Source of the DNA: Mucilaginibacter sp. KACC 22773
GTDB taxonomy: Bacteria > Bacteroidota > Bacteroidia > Sphingobacteriales > Sphingobacteriaceae
Assembly (NCBI RefSeq): GCF_028736215.1
Contig: NZ_CP117883.1
Span: 6,634,001 to 6,698,000 of the forward strand
Length of the DNA stretch: 64,000 nucleotides
Reading direction: 5' to 3'
Shown here: in pieces, positions 16,878 through 25,493 of the stretch
Numbering within the stretch: the stretch's first letter is position 1
How the letters are laid out: each line of letters begins with the position of its first letter
Notes under the pieces: generated by a model
Seen by the model: only the letters and a program-made list of their open reading frames with translations
Databases searched by the model: none
Told to the model about the DNA's origin: nothing
Made by a program: the position numbers and the translations under genes

Positions 16878-17285
16878 TTAATACCAGCCAAAACCAATTC
16901 CGATACCGGAACGGCCTCCGTGGTATCCGCCGCGCCCCCAGCGGCCCCCAAAGCCAAAGTTGATTGATGGCGAATAGTAGTTATCGTAAAATCCCCATGA
17001 CGGCGTATAATCAAAATAGCCATTCATGCGTTCCTGGTGCCTCCATTCGCGGTTTTGGCGACGGCGCTCCATCTTGGCCTCATACCAGTCATAAGCTTTG
17101 TAGGTATCCTGTATGGTTGTGCCTTGTAAACTGGTAAGGCTATCTGCCGCGCGGGCGTATTTGGCCTGGCTTTCTTTATATCGCGGATTTTGATCGGCAA
17201 GTAAGGCGGTTTGCTGCGCACTAACCGCGCCGCTGTACAAACTACCGAAGACGGCAACGGCTGCTATAATTATCTTAGTTTTCAT
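16878..17285 (-). CDS. Small secreted Gly/Arg-rich protein of unknown function
   Basis: 135 residues with a signal peptide (MKTKIIIAAVAVFGSLYSGAVSAQ). A short helical part (YKESQAKYARAADSLTSLQG) is followed by a basic stretch (KMERRRQNREWRHQERM) and a Gly/Tyr/Arg-rich tail (GFGGRWGRGGYHGGRSGIG). It is the first gene of the run with lpoB and the COG3014 lipoprotein (48 bp spacing), so an envelope role is likely. I do not recognise a named family. Confidence 0.7.
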   Translation of the reverse strand: MKTKIIIAAVAVFGSLYSGAVSAQQTALLADQNPRYKESQAKYARAADSLTSLQGTTIQDTYKAYDWYEAKMERRRQNREWRHQERMNGYFDYTPSWGFYDNYYSPSINFGFGGRWGRGGYHGGRSGIGIGFGWY

Positions 17286-17453
17286 TGTGAAATAAAATAA
17301 TGTAATTGAAATACAAATGACGCTATTAAACGTAATAAGTTAACGCAGATGCACCGTTAAATTATGTTAATAAACATCTTTTTACTTAATTATGAGGCAG
17401 CAGTTAACTAACAGGCAGGGTTGGCTGTTTTAAGGAGGAGCTTTTATATAAAA

Positions 17454-17481
17454 ATAGGGATAGTCAACCGACTATCCCTAT
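17454..17481 (-). terminator. Rho-independent terminator after asd
   Basis: A perfect 12-bp stem (ATAGGGATAGTC and complement) with the 4-base loop AACC. On the minus strand it is followed by TTTTATATAAAAG, so it fits termination of the asd transcript that ends at 17531. Confidence 0.8.
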
Positions 17482-17492
17482 CAAAACTTTTC

Positions 17493-17540
17493 TTAAGTCC
17501 TCTCCTTTGGAGAGGGTTGGGTGAGGCTAATTACGCCTCA
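17493..17540. repeat. Palindromic intergenic repeat running into the asd stop codon
   Basis: A hairpin CCTCTCC-TTT-GGAGAGG (17499-17515) is followed by GGTTGGGTGAGGC, a sequence I recall as a dispersed element in Bacteroidota. Its last bases form a second stem, TGAGGC (17522-17527) with GCCTCA (17535-17540), whose loop contains the asd stop codon at 17531-17533. Confidence 0.6.
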
Positions 17541-18538
17541 ACCGGCGCGCCAATCAAATGCTTGGCCGCTAAGTATTCTGCAATCTGCACTGCGTTGGTA
17601 GCAGCGCCTTTGCGCAGGTTATCAGATACTATCCAGCAATTTAAAGTATTGTCCTGGCTTTCGTCGCGGCGTAAGCGGCCAACAAAAACTTCGTCTTTAT
17701 CGTGCGCGTCAAGCGGCATTGGGTATTTCAGGTTGGCGGTATCATCAACCACTACAATACCAGGCGAATTAGCTAATAGTTCACGTACTTCGCCCAAATC
17801 AAAATCATGTAAAAACTCGATGTTTACAGACTCTGAGTGACCGCCCATAACCGGGATGCGCACAGTAGTTGCTGTAACTTTAATGCTGTCATCGCCCATG
17901 ATCTTTTTGGTTTCCAGGATCATTTTCATTTCCTCTTTGGTGTAACCGTTGTCGGTAAACACATCAATTTGAGGTATTACGTTCAGGTCGATAGTGTAAG
18001 GGTAAACCTTTGGCCCATCAATCCCTTTGCGCTCGTTAAACAACTGGTCAACAGCTTTTACGCCGGTACCTGTTACCGATTGATAGGTAGATACCACTAC
18101 GCGTTTAATTTTATATTTATCATGCAGCGGTTTTAACGCCACTACCATTTGTATGGTTGAGCAATTGGGGTTGGCAATAATTTTGTCCTCTGCGGTTAAT
18201 ACATCGGCATTTACTTCGGGCACAACCAGTTTTTTGGTTGGATCCATGCGCCAGGCCGATGAGTTATCAATAACTGTAGTGCCTGCGGCCGCGAAAAGCG
18301 GTGCCTGCTCCAATGAAGTACTGCCGCCGGCGCTGAAAATTGCAACGTCCGGCTTCATCTTAATCGCATCCTCAACAGAAACTACCTTAAACTGCTTACC
18401 CTTAAAAGTGATTTCTTTACCAATACTTTTTGCGGAAGCTACGGGAATTAATTCTGTAACGGGGAAGTTGCGTTCTGCCAGAACCTGCAACATTTTGGTG
18501 CCTACTAAGCCAGTAGCACCTACTACTGCGACTTTCAT
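17531..18538 (-). CDS. asd: Aspartate-semialdehyde dehydrogenase
   Basis: 335 residues. It reduces aspartyl phosphate to aspartate semialdehyde with NADPH in lysine, threonine and methionine synthesis. The NADP motif VGATGLVG is at residues 5-12. The catalytic Cys is in NPNCSTIQ (~128), with the Q of STYQSVTGTG, and the GGHSESVNIEF region carries the catalytic His. Length matches the family. It is a single gene with its own terminator. Confidence 0.96.
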   Translation of the reverse strand: MKVAVVGATGLVGTKMLQVLAERNFPVTELIPVASAKSIGKEITFKGKQFKVVSVEDAIKMKPDVAIFSAGGSTSLEQAPLFAAAGTTVIDNSSAWRMDPTKKLVVPEVNADVLTAEDKIIANPNCSTIQMVVALKPLHDKYKIKRVVVSTYQSVTGTGVKAVDQLFNERKGIDGPKVYPYTIDLNVIPQIDVFTDNGYTKEEMKMILETKKIMGDDSIKVTATTVRIPVMGGHSESVNIEFLHDFDLGEVRELLANSPGIVVVDDTANLKYPMPLDAHDKDEVFVGRLRRDESQDNTLNCWIVSDNLRKGAATNAVQIAEYLAAKHLIGAPVEA

Positions 18539-19038
18539 TGTTTAATTGTTTTTAATTGTAATGAAACCCCTTTCGGGCGCTTCATTGCGTGTTAATTTGT
18601 TAGATAATAAATTTTGAACCCCAAATATGCACATTTTTTTAGATAATCTACCTGATTGGTAGTTAAATAGTGAATGGTGAGGGGTGAATAGTTGATTGGG
18701 TGAGCGGTTGCAGGAAAAAGGTGTTGGGAAGACGCGAAAAAAGGGAGGGAAACGTGTGATTACTTCCTTGGGGAGGACAGGGGAAGGAGAAGTAAATTAA
18801 CCGCAAACTGTGTGTACCGGCACGGGGTGAAACACTCTGGTACGCCCTGAAACACCCTGGTACACCCTGGTACACCCTGGTACGGGGTGGTACACAACCG
18901 GTGGTTAATATTTTTAATTCAGGCGATTGATGGCGTTAAATCATTGAATTAATCCGGCTGCCGGGAATGGGGCGGTTTCGTAATTTCAAAGCTACCTAAC
19001 AGATCATCACTCGTCATATGAAAAAACAAAGCAATCAG
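18539..19038. other. 500-bp intergenic region between asd and the rubredoxin-domain gene
   Basis: It contains the asd promoter side and a 10-bp-phased repeat array at 18823-18892. A 70-codon minus frame at 18663-18875 is built largely on that array and is not a credible gene. Nothing else is recognisable. Confidence 0.55.
18823..18892. repeat. 70-bp array with 10/20-bp periodicity
   Basis: Two 20-bp units (CGGGGTGAAACACTCTGGTA and CGCCCTGAAACACCCTGGTA) are followed by CACCCTGGTA twice and CGGGGTGGTA once. GGTA recurs every 10 or 20 bp, close to one helical turn. Units with CCC and with GGG alternate, so neighbouring copies are partly complementary. Confidence 0.75.
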
Positions 19039-20478
19039 CTATGCCACGCAAACCAACTCCTTGTAATCCTCTTTACCGGCGCCGCAGGTAGGGCATTCAA
19101 AACTTTTTAACCCGGTGAAGGGTACCCCAGGCGCAAGTCCGTTTAGTTCGTCGCCATATGCTTCGTCGTAAATAGTAAAGCAGTTTTTACACTGGTGTAC
19201 TACCTTTTGATTAATTGGCTTGTTAATATCTTCCCTGCCTGCAACGGTGGCCGACTGAACAATATTGCTTTGCTGCTCATAAAACAAATCGCAAAGCGCA
19301 ATCAAATGGCGGCCTAAGTCGATTTTAGCAACCCCTTGTTTATACACCACAAATTCGCGGGTATTGTGGTTAAAATCGCGGGTGTGCACAATTTCAAACT
19401 CGTCGGGGTTGCGTTCGCGGATCATGATAGAGCCATAGATCCCCGATTTTGGCGACCGTTTAATGGCAAAGCTGAGGCGATAGGTACGCAAGTCGGCTTC
19501 TTCAAATTCGCGAACCAGCTGTTGTTTCAGATCAAGGCATTGGCTGCACAGGTCTTCTACCTGCCAATTCAATTCATTTGAAGCATGGCGTACATTTACC
19601 CGGTATTTATTGAGCATATTGCCCCAAAGCGGCCTGTGTTTGGCCTCGATATTTTTAACAAGCAACGATTTCCATGGGCTGATATACAGCTGCCCAACCC
19701 TGGTTTGCATACACAGGTTGCAAATTTCTTTTAAAAACTCGATATCAAATAATTCATTGCGCCTGTAAATACCCAGCCAATGTTTATTGCCTTGTTTATT
19801 AAAGCCCTCATAGTAGGGCAATTGAAATTCGGGGATATTTAAGGGCTGATCTATTTGCTGGATAACAAACTGGTTATTGGCAGCAACCAGTTGATACAAC
19901 AAATCGGCATTAACTTCGGCCTGGTCATAAAACAGCGGCTTATTGGCAAATATTACCTGCTGCACAGCTTTGCTCATGGCCGGGATATCGTCTGAATAAA
20001 CCAATACAGGCCAGCAATACAGGATATTGGTTTTAGGAAACCTGATATACAAATACCAATAGTTACTTACCGGCGACGAGATAAAATTAAAATTACCGGT
20101 AAAAAAGGGGGCAAAAGTTTGGTTGCTATCAACCAGGTTTATTTTTAACTCGGGCTGATAATCAAACAGGTCGAAAATGTCTTTGTAAACCCCTTCCTTC
20201 AACCAGTTTTCATGATTAAAAATCCCATCGGCAATATAGGAGCTGGTGATATTAGGGAACTGGTCGGTATTAATTTCATGGTCAATCCCAGCGCCCAGCA
20301 TATCAAACTCCAGGTCTTCCATCTTTTCAGCAGCTACCTCAAAGTAAAGTTGCTGCCTGTTCCCAAAGCGAATTTGCCCGGCACCTGCATTTTGCGCAAT
20401 GATAAGCATTTCGTAAAAATCGCCGGCAGAGGCTACACCACCCGGCAGGTTTATTTTAATCAGTTGCTTTTTTTCCAT
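19039..20478 (-). CDS. Rubredoxin-domain protein with degenerate nitrite/sulfite-reductase-like body
   Basis: 479 residues. The N-terminal ~70 residues resemble the ferredoxin-like half domain of nitrite/sulfite reductases (INLPGGVASAGDFYEMLIIAQNAGAGQIRFGNRQQLYFEV). The middle keeps scattered family features (DIEFLKEICNLCMQTRVGQLYISPWKS, VEDLCSQCLDLKQ) but lacks the full siroheme/4Fe-4S cysteine pattern. The C-terminus is a rubredoxin domain, with CKNCFTIYDEAYGD at ~426 and CPTCGAG at ~463. It starts 4 bp after the fused nitrate reductase stops, so it is probably the electron carrier or partner of that enzyme. This is inference from operon position. Confidence 0.78.
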   Translation of the reverse strand: MEKKQLIKINLPGGVASAGDFYEMLIIAQNAGAGQIRFGNRQQLYFEVAAEKMEDLEFDMLGAGIDHEINTDQFPNITSSYIADGIFNHENWLKEGVYKDIFDLFDYQPELKINLVDSNQTFAPFFTGNFNFISSPVSNYWYLYIRFPKTNILYCWPVLVYSDDIPAMSKAVQQVIFANKPLFYDQAEVNADLLYQLVAANNQFVIQQIDQPLNIPEFQLPYYEGFNKQGNKHWLGIYRRNELFDIEFLKEICNLCMQTRVGQLYISPWKSLLVKNIEAKHRPLWGNMLNKYRVNVRHASNELNWQVEDLCSQCLDLKQQLVREFEEADLRTYRLSFAIKRSPKSGIYGSIMIRERNPDEFEIVHTRDFNHNTREFVVYKQGVAKIDLGRHLIALCDLFYEQQSNIVQSATVAGREDINKPINQKVVHQCKNCFTIYDEAYGDELNGLAPGVPFTGLKSFECPTCGAGKEDYKELVCVA

Positions 20479-20482
20479 CTGC

Positions 20483-23400
20483 TTATACCTTTATTAATTG
20501 CTGTTGCAAAACCTCGTCCAACAGGCGTTTTACCTCCGGCCTGCATGATCCGCAGCCTGTTCCCGCCCCGGTTTGGCTGCACACATCGGCCAGTTGGGTA
20601 CAGCCTGAGGCCACTTTATTGCGTATGTTATCGGCACCCACATTATTGCAGCTGCATACCAGTTTACCCAAAACAGGCTCGGCGGTTTTGCCGCTGCGCA
20701 ATAATTTGAGGCGCTTATCGCTCAATTCGGTTTTGTTGGCTATCAGTTCCTTAAATTCCTGGAATTCGCCTTTATCGCCAATCAAAATGGTACCTACCAA
20801 TTTATCCTGGTGAATAATGCATTTTTTATAATAGCGCTTGGCCTTATCAATAAATACAATCTCTTCGTAATCCCTATCATCCGGGCATTCTGATAAACCA
20901 ATACTGCATAGGTCAAAACCATGAATTTTAATGATGTTCATGAACAGGCTACCCTTATAGTAGCTGCCAATATCGCCATTCATGTAGCCGGCAACTACAG
21001 CGGCCTGTTGCTCTGCAGCAGCGGTAATGCCATACAGCGTGCCGTTAAATTCGGCAATTTCGCCAATGGCATATATGTTAGGGTCGCTGGTGAGCAGCCG
21101 CTCGTTTACAATAACTCCGCGTTTAATATCAAGGCCGCAATCTTTGGCAATTTCCAGGTTAGGGGTTGTGCCAATAGCCAATATCATAGCGTCGCAATCA
21201 ATTTTGCGCCCGCTTTTAAGGCCAATACCTGTTAGTTTATTACGACCGTAAAATAGCTGCACCTCGTCGTCATAAAAAATATCGCAGCCCTGGTCGGCCA
21301 TTTCCTCATGCAGCAAACGGCTGCCCAACTCATCCAGCTGGCGGTTCAAAAACCTGGATGTACGCTGAATAATGGTGATCGTGATCCCCATTTCACGTAG
21401 GGAAGCAGCCATCTCCAAACCCAGTAAACCACCGCCCACAATAACCACATGCCCGTTTTTGGGTACATGCTTTTTAAAGTTATCGGCATCGTTACGGCTG
21501 CGCATGCTAAAAATACCCTGCAATGCGGGTACGTTTTTAGGGATGGCCGCCCGGCTGCCCGTGGCCAGCAACAACACATCGTAATAGGTTTTTATGCCAC
21601 GGCTATCCAGCACATATTTATTGGCACGGTCTATTTTTTCGATACTTACACCGCGTAACAACCTTATTTTAAATTCAGGCTCCTCCTCGTCGGTCATTTT
21701 AATCAGCTGCTCCCAGCTTTGCTCGCCGCTAATGTAATCGGGCAGCATTACGCGGTTATAAAAAGGATATTCTTCTTTACTGAAAATAGTAATCTCATCA
21801 TCCTTATTCAACTCCCGGTATGATCGTACAAAGCCGTGCGCGCCTGCACCCGCGCCTACAACTACTATACGCTGAAAAGGCTTTTTATATTTTTGAACGC
21901 TTACCGCGCAATATTTAAAATCCGGCTCTTTCGAGATCGGATCAACTGCGTCATTGGTAACGTTATTGATGCGGTGCAAATCGTTATTGAGTATTTTGCC
22001 CCAGTGCATCGGCACAAAAACAACCCCTTGTTTTATCTCTGCCGATATTTTTGCCTTCACACTCACCTCGCCCCTGCGGGATTTGATAATGGTAACATCA
22101 CCATCCTGTATGTTTAACTCAACAGCATCAAGCGGGTTTATCTCCATAAACGATTGCTTAATGTGCTGGTTAAGCTTGTTTACCTTACCCGTTTTGCTCA
22201 TGGTATGCCAATGATCGCGGATACGGCCGGTGGTGAGTATAAATGGAAAATCCTCATCCGGTATCTCACTGGTGAGGGTATCAGGAACAGCGCTTATTTG
22301 GGCGTTCCCGTTTTCGGTATAAAACTTTTTATCGGTAAATAAGCGTGGTGTACCTATAGTTACATTCCGTTTTTTATAAGGCCATTGTACCGATCCTTGC
22401 TGTTTGATAATCTCGTAGGTTAGCCCGCTGATATCGATATTGGTTTTAGCTGTTAGTTTGGCATGCTCGGCATAAATTTCTGCGGCATTTTTAAAATCAA
22501 AGCCTTTATAGCCCATTTTTTTGGCAAAGCGGCAAATGATCTCGCTATCCGGAATGGCTTCGCCAGGAGGGTTAAGTACTTTACTCAAATAGCTGATGCG
22601 CCTTTCAGAATTGGTCATGGTGCCTTCCTTTTCGGCCCAGGCGGCAGCGGGCAGTATCACATCGGCATAAGCCAAAGTTTCGGGCTTGTTGCTTATCTCC
22701 TGTACCACTACAAATTTTGCTTTTTTCAAAGCTTCTTCGGCCAGGCGAACATTGGGCAAGCTGGTTAGCGGGTTGGTGCACATGATCCAGATGGCTTTTA
22801 AACGGCCATCATTCAGGGCTTCAAACATTTCTGTAGCGGTGAGGCCAGGTTTGGCGGCTATTTGGGTACCTCCCCAAAACTTTTGCACCTCTTCCCTGTG
22901 CAAAGGATTGGCCAGGTTACGATGCGCAGGCAACAGGTTGGCCAGGCCACCTACCTCGCGCCCGCCCATAGCATTGGGCTGCCCTGTTAATGATAATGGG
23001 CCCGAGCCTGGTTTACCAATATGGCCCGTTATTAAATTGAGGTTTATCAGGCTTAAATTTTTGTTTACACCGATAGCGCTTTGGTTTAAGCCCATCGTCC
23101 ACATCGAAATAAAACCTTTGGCTTCGCCGATGTATTTGGCGGCCAGGCGAATATTACTTTCACTTACTCCGCAAATCTGAGCCGATTCGGCCAGTGTGCG
23201 TTCAAATACTATTTTACTGTACTGCTCAAAACCATCTGCATGTTTGGTTACAAAATCAACGTCGATGTCGCCGTTTTCTATCAATACCCTGCCAATGGCG
23301 TGGTTGAGCGTAATATCCGTACCGGGATTTAGCTGCAGGTGCAAATCGGCAATACTGCAGGTATCAGTAGCCCGCGGATCAACCACTATAATTTTAACGT

Positions 23401-24001
23401 TGGGGTTAGCTGCTTTGTGGGCCTCAACCCGTCGCCATAAAATAGGATGGCACCAGGCCGGGTTGGCGCCGGTAACATAAAAGCAATCGGCCAGTTCAAT
23501 ATCGTCATAACAAACCGGTACACTGTCTTCGCCCAGCGCCACTTTATAACCCACGACGGCGCTACTCATGCACAGGCGCGAATTGGTATCAATATTATTA
23601 CTGCCTATAAAGCCTTTCATCAGCTTGTTCACCACGTAATACTCTTCGGTAAGGCATTGCCCCGAAGCATAAAACGCCACCGAGTCTGGCCCGTATTTAT
23701 CGATGAAAGTTTTAAAAACAGCTGCTGTACGCTCCAACGCATCATCCCAGCTTACCCGTTGCATGGGCATGCTTTTATTATAACGCATTTGCGGGTACAA
23801 CAGCCTGTCTGTTTTATCATTGGCAGTGTAATGCAGGTTAAGCCCTTTACTACACAACATCCCTTTATTTACAGGATAGTCTTTATCTCCCTCTAAAGTT
23901 ATGCTGCCATTTTTTTCTTTGTTAATAACAACGCCGCAACCCACCCCGCAGTAACAGCAGGTACTTTTTAATGTATTAACAGAGCGTTTATTTATCGACA
24001 T
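20483..24001 (-). CDS. Assimilatory nitrate reductase fused to NirB-like NAD(P)H-FAD oxidoreductase and BFD domain
   Basis: 1172 residues. Residues 1-700 are a molybdopterin nitrate reductase. The N-terminal 4Fe-4S cysteines are C15, C18, C22 and C50, the probable Mo-ligand Cys144 is in SRLCMSSAV, and a MopB_Dinuc domain spans about 585-700. From ~709 an FAD/NAD-binding oxidoreductase follows (RIVVVGAGAGAHGFVRSY, HVVIVGGGLLGLEMAASL, TPNLEIAKDCGL), and the C-terminus is a BFD-like [2Fe-2S] domain (LVCSCNNVGADN...CGSCRPEV). In other bacteria the reductase module is usually a separate NasB-type protein. Here one chain could carry electrons from NAD(P)H to nitrate. It is the penultimate gene of the nitrate operon. 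Confidence 0.92.
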   Translation of the reverse strand: MSINKRSVNTLKSTCCYCGVGCGVVINKEKNGSITLEGDKDYPVNKGMLCSKGLNLHYTANDKTDRLLYPQMRYNKSMPMQRVSWDDALERTAAVFKTFIDKYGPDSVAFYASGQCLTEEYYVVNKLMKGFIGSNNIDTNSRLCMSSAVVGYKVALGEDSVPVCYDDIELADCFYVTGANPAWCHPILWRRVEAHKAANPNVKIIVVDPRATDTCSIADLHLQLNPGTDITLNHAIGRVLIENGDIDVDFVTKHADGFEQYSKIVFERTLAESAQICGVSESNIRLAAKYIGEAKGFISMWTMGLNQSAIGVNKNLSLINLNLITGHIGKPGSGPLSLTGQPNAMGGREVGGLANLLPAHRNLANPLHREEVQKFWGGTQIAAKPGLTATEMFEALNDGRLKAIWIMCTNPLTSLPNVRLAEEALKKAKFVVVQEISNKPETLAYADVILPAAAWAEKEGTMTNSERRISYLSKVLNPPGEAIPDSEIICRFAKKMGYKGFDFKNAAEIYAEHAKLTAKTNIDISGLTYEIIKQQGSVQWPYKKRNVTIGTPRLFTDKKFYTENGNAQISAVPDTLTSEIPDEDFPFILTTGRIRDHWHTMSKTGKVNKLNQHIKQSFMEINPLDAVELNIQDGDVTIIKSRRGEVSVKAKISAEIKQGVVFVPMHWGKILNNDLHRINNVTNDAVDPISKEPDFKYCAVSVQKYKKPFQRIVVVGAGAGAHGFVRSYRELNKDDEITIFSKEEYPFYNRVMLPDYISGEQSWEQLIKMTDEEEPEFKIRLLRGVSIEKIDRANKYVLDSRGIKTYYDVLLLATGSRAAIPKNVPALQGIFSMRSRNDADNFKKHVPKNGHVVIVGGGLLGLEMAASLREMGITITIIQRTSRFLNRQLDELGSRLLHEEMADQGCDIFYDDEVQLFYGRNKLTGIGLKSGRKIDCDAMILAIGTTPNLEIAKDCGLDIKRGVIVNERLLTSDPNIYAIGEIAEFNGTLYGITAAAEQQAAVVAGYMNGDIGSYYKGSLFMNIIKIHGFDLCSIGLSECPDDRDYEEIVFIDKAKRYYKKCIIHQDKLVGTILIGDKGEFQEFKELIANKTELSDKRLKLLRSGKTAEPVLGKLVCSCNNVGADNIRNKVASGCTQLADVCSQTGAGTGCGSCRPEVKRLLDEVLQQQLIKV

Positions 24002-24009
24002 CTTTTTAT

Positions 24010-24144
24010 AGCTAAAAGCTTAAGGCCAAAGGCCGAAAGCTTTATTTGAGCCGAAAGCAAAAAGCACCAGGCTCAAAGCTTTCTTAAATCTTATTTTTAT
24101 TGAACTATTTAGCGCTTTAGGCTTTCAGCCTTCCGCTTTTAGCT
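24010..24144. repeat. Imperfect long inverted repeat between narK-type and nitrate reductase genes
   Basis: AGCTAAAAGC at 24010-24019 is matched by GCTTTTAGCT at 24135-24144, and the similarity extends inward for about 31 bases with mismatches (AAGGC, AAAGC blocks). The region also contains further AAAGC/GCTTT copies. It lies inside the operon and could fold in the transcript and separate expression of the transporter from the reductase. Confidence 0.6.
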
Positions 24145-24146
24145 TA

Positions 24147-25493
24147 CTATGCTACCGCAACAAGCGGCTCTTCAACTTCTTTTGATACTGTTTGTTTTTG
24201 AAAACGGGTGATCAATACAATTACAGATACTGCCATAACGGCTATACCGATATAGGTAAATGCCTGTACATAAGTAATGGTAGATGATTTGAATAAAAAG
24301 CCAAACAGCATACCACCCAGGTTGCCGCCTGCACCAACTATACCGCTCACCATACCTACATTTTTACTGTTAATAAACGGAACAATGCCATAAGTAGCAC
24401 CATTTGACATTTTAAGGAACAGCGCGAATGAAAGCATAGAAATAATGGCAGCAGTAAGGTTGCCCGAGCTGGCAAACAGGATAAGCCCCGCTCCTTCTAA
24501 TAGCAAAACACCCGCAAGCAATAAGCCCTTGCCACGCATGCCGAATTTGCCGCCAACTTTGTCTGATACGATACCGCCTAATGCACGGGCAAAAATATTC
24601 ATGAACCCAAAAACACCGGCCCAAAAACCCGCCGAACTTTGCGACAAATGAAATGTATCAACAAAGTGCAAGGAGGCTACGTTGTCAAAAGTTATTTCCA
24701 TACCAAAGCACATGGCGTATGATAAGGTTAAGGCCCAAACGCGCCAGTCACCCAAAATTGACCAGTCTGTTTTTGAAGAATTGGCTTTGGTATGTCCTAT
24801 TTCGTCATAGTTACCATTAGGTGTATCCTTGGTAAATTTATAGTATATAAATGCCATGATCAGCATCAATGCACCCGGCACTATCATGGCATAGCGCCAT
24901 GCTTCGGCTTTGGTATAACCAGCACCAACTATGGCGGCAAATATTAACGGCATTACCATATTAGTTACACCACCACCCAGGTTACCCCAGCCACCTGTTA
25001 CGGCGTTGGCTGTACCCTTTATATTAGGTGCAAACATCATAGATGTATGGAACTGTGTAATTACAAACGACGAACCTATTACGCCAATAGCCAGGCGGAA
25101 CAACAGGAACGAAGTATAGTCATGCGCCAGGCCCACAAAAAAAACGGGCAACGAACCTATAAGCAATAACCTTACAGCTGTTTTACGTGGCCCCCAGGTA
25201 TCACAAAGTTTACCAATAATAAGGCGTGCTATAATGGTGGCTGCTACAGATGCTATAATGGTATTACCTACCTGACCTTTGCTTAAATGCAGTTCGGCAC
25301 GGATGGTTGGCATCAGCGGTGCCAGGCCAAACCAGCCAAAAAAGCACACAAAAAACATGAGCCAGGTGGTATGGAAGGTGCGCATCTGCACGCCCTTTAA
25401 CGAAAATATATTCAGTTTGGTAAGTTGTTTTGCTGTTGTATTATTCATGCTATCGTTTTTTGGGGGGATTGGTATATTATTAATGTTCGTCAT
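24147..25493 (-). CDS. Nitrate/nitrite MFS transporter (NarK/NasA type)
   Basis: 448 residues with about 12 hydrophobic segments. The nitrate-porter signature is present as AVTGGWGNLGGGVTNM (~165-180) and again as MVSGIVGAGGNLGGMLFG (~379-396). The frame overlaps the preceding ATPase gene by 14 bp. A second Met at residue 16 (25448) would avoid the overlap and is an equally good start. It takes up nitrate or exports nitrite across the inner membrane. Together with the ABC genes the operon has two uptake systems. Confidence 0.92.
   Translation of the reverse strand: MTNINNIPIPPKNDSMNNTTAKQLTKLNIFSLKGVQMRTFHTTWLMFFVCFFGWFGLAPLMPTIRAELHLSKGQVGNTIIASVAATIIARLIIGKLCDTWGPRKTAVRLLLIGSLPVFFVGLAHDYTSFLLFRLAIGVIGSSFVITQFHTSMMFAPNIKGTANAVTGGWGNLGGGVTNMVMPLIFAAIVGAGYTKAEAWRYAMIVPGALMLIMAFIYYKFTKDTPNGNYDEIGHTKANSSKTDWSILGDWRVWALTLSYAMCFGMEITFDNVASLHFVDTFHLSQSSAGFWAGVFGFMNIFARALGGIVSDKVGGKFGMRGKGLLLAGVLLLEGAGLILFASSGNLTAAIISMLSFALFLKMSNGATYGIVPFINSKNVGMVSGIVGAGGNLGGMLFGFLFKSSTITYVQAFTYIGIAVMAVSVIVLITRFQKQTVSKEVEEPLVAVA

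Noticed and set aside
18663..18875. 70-codon minus frame
   Set aside because: Built mainly on the 10-bp repeat array and low-complexity DNA.
18823..18892. CRISPR array
   Set aside because: Units are 10-20 bp with no unique spacers and no cas genes in the window.
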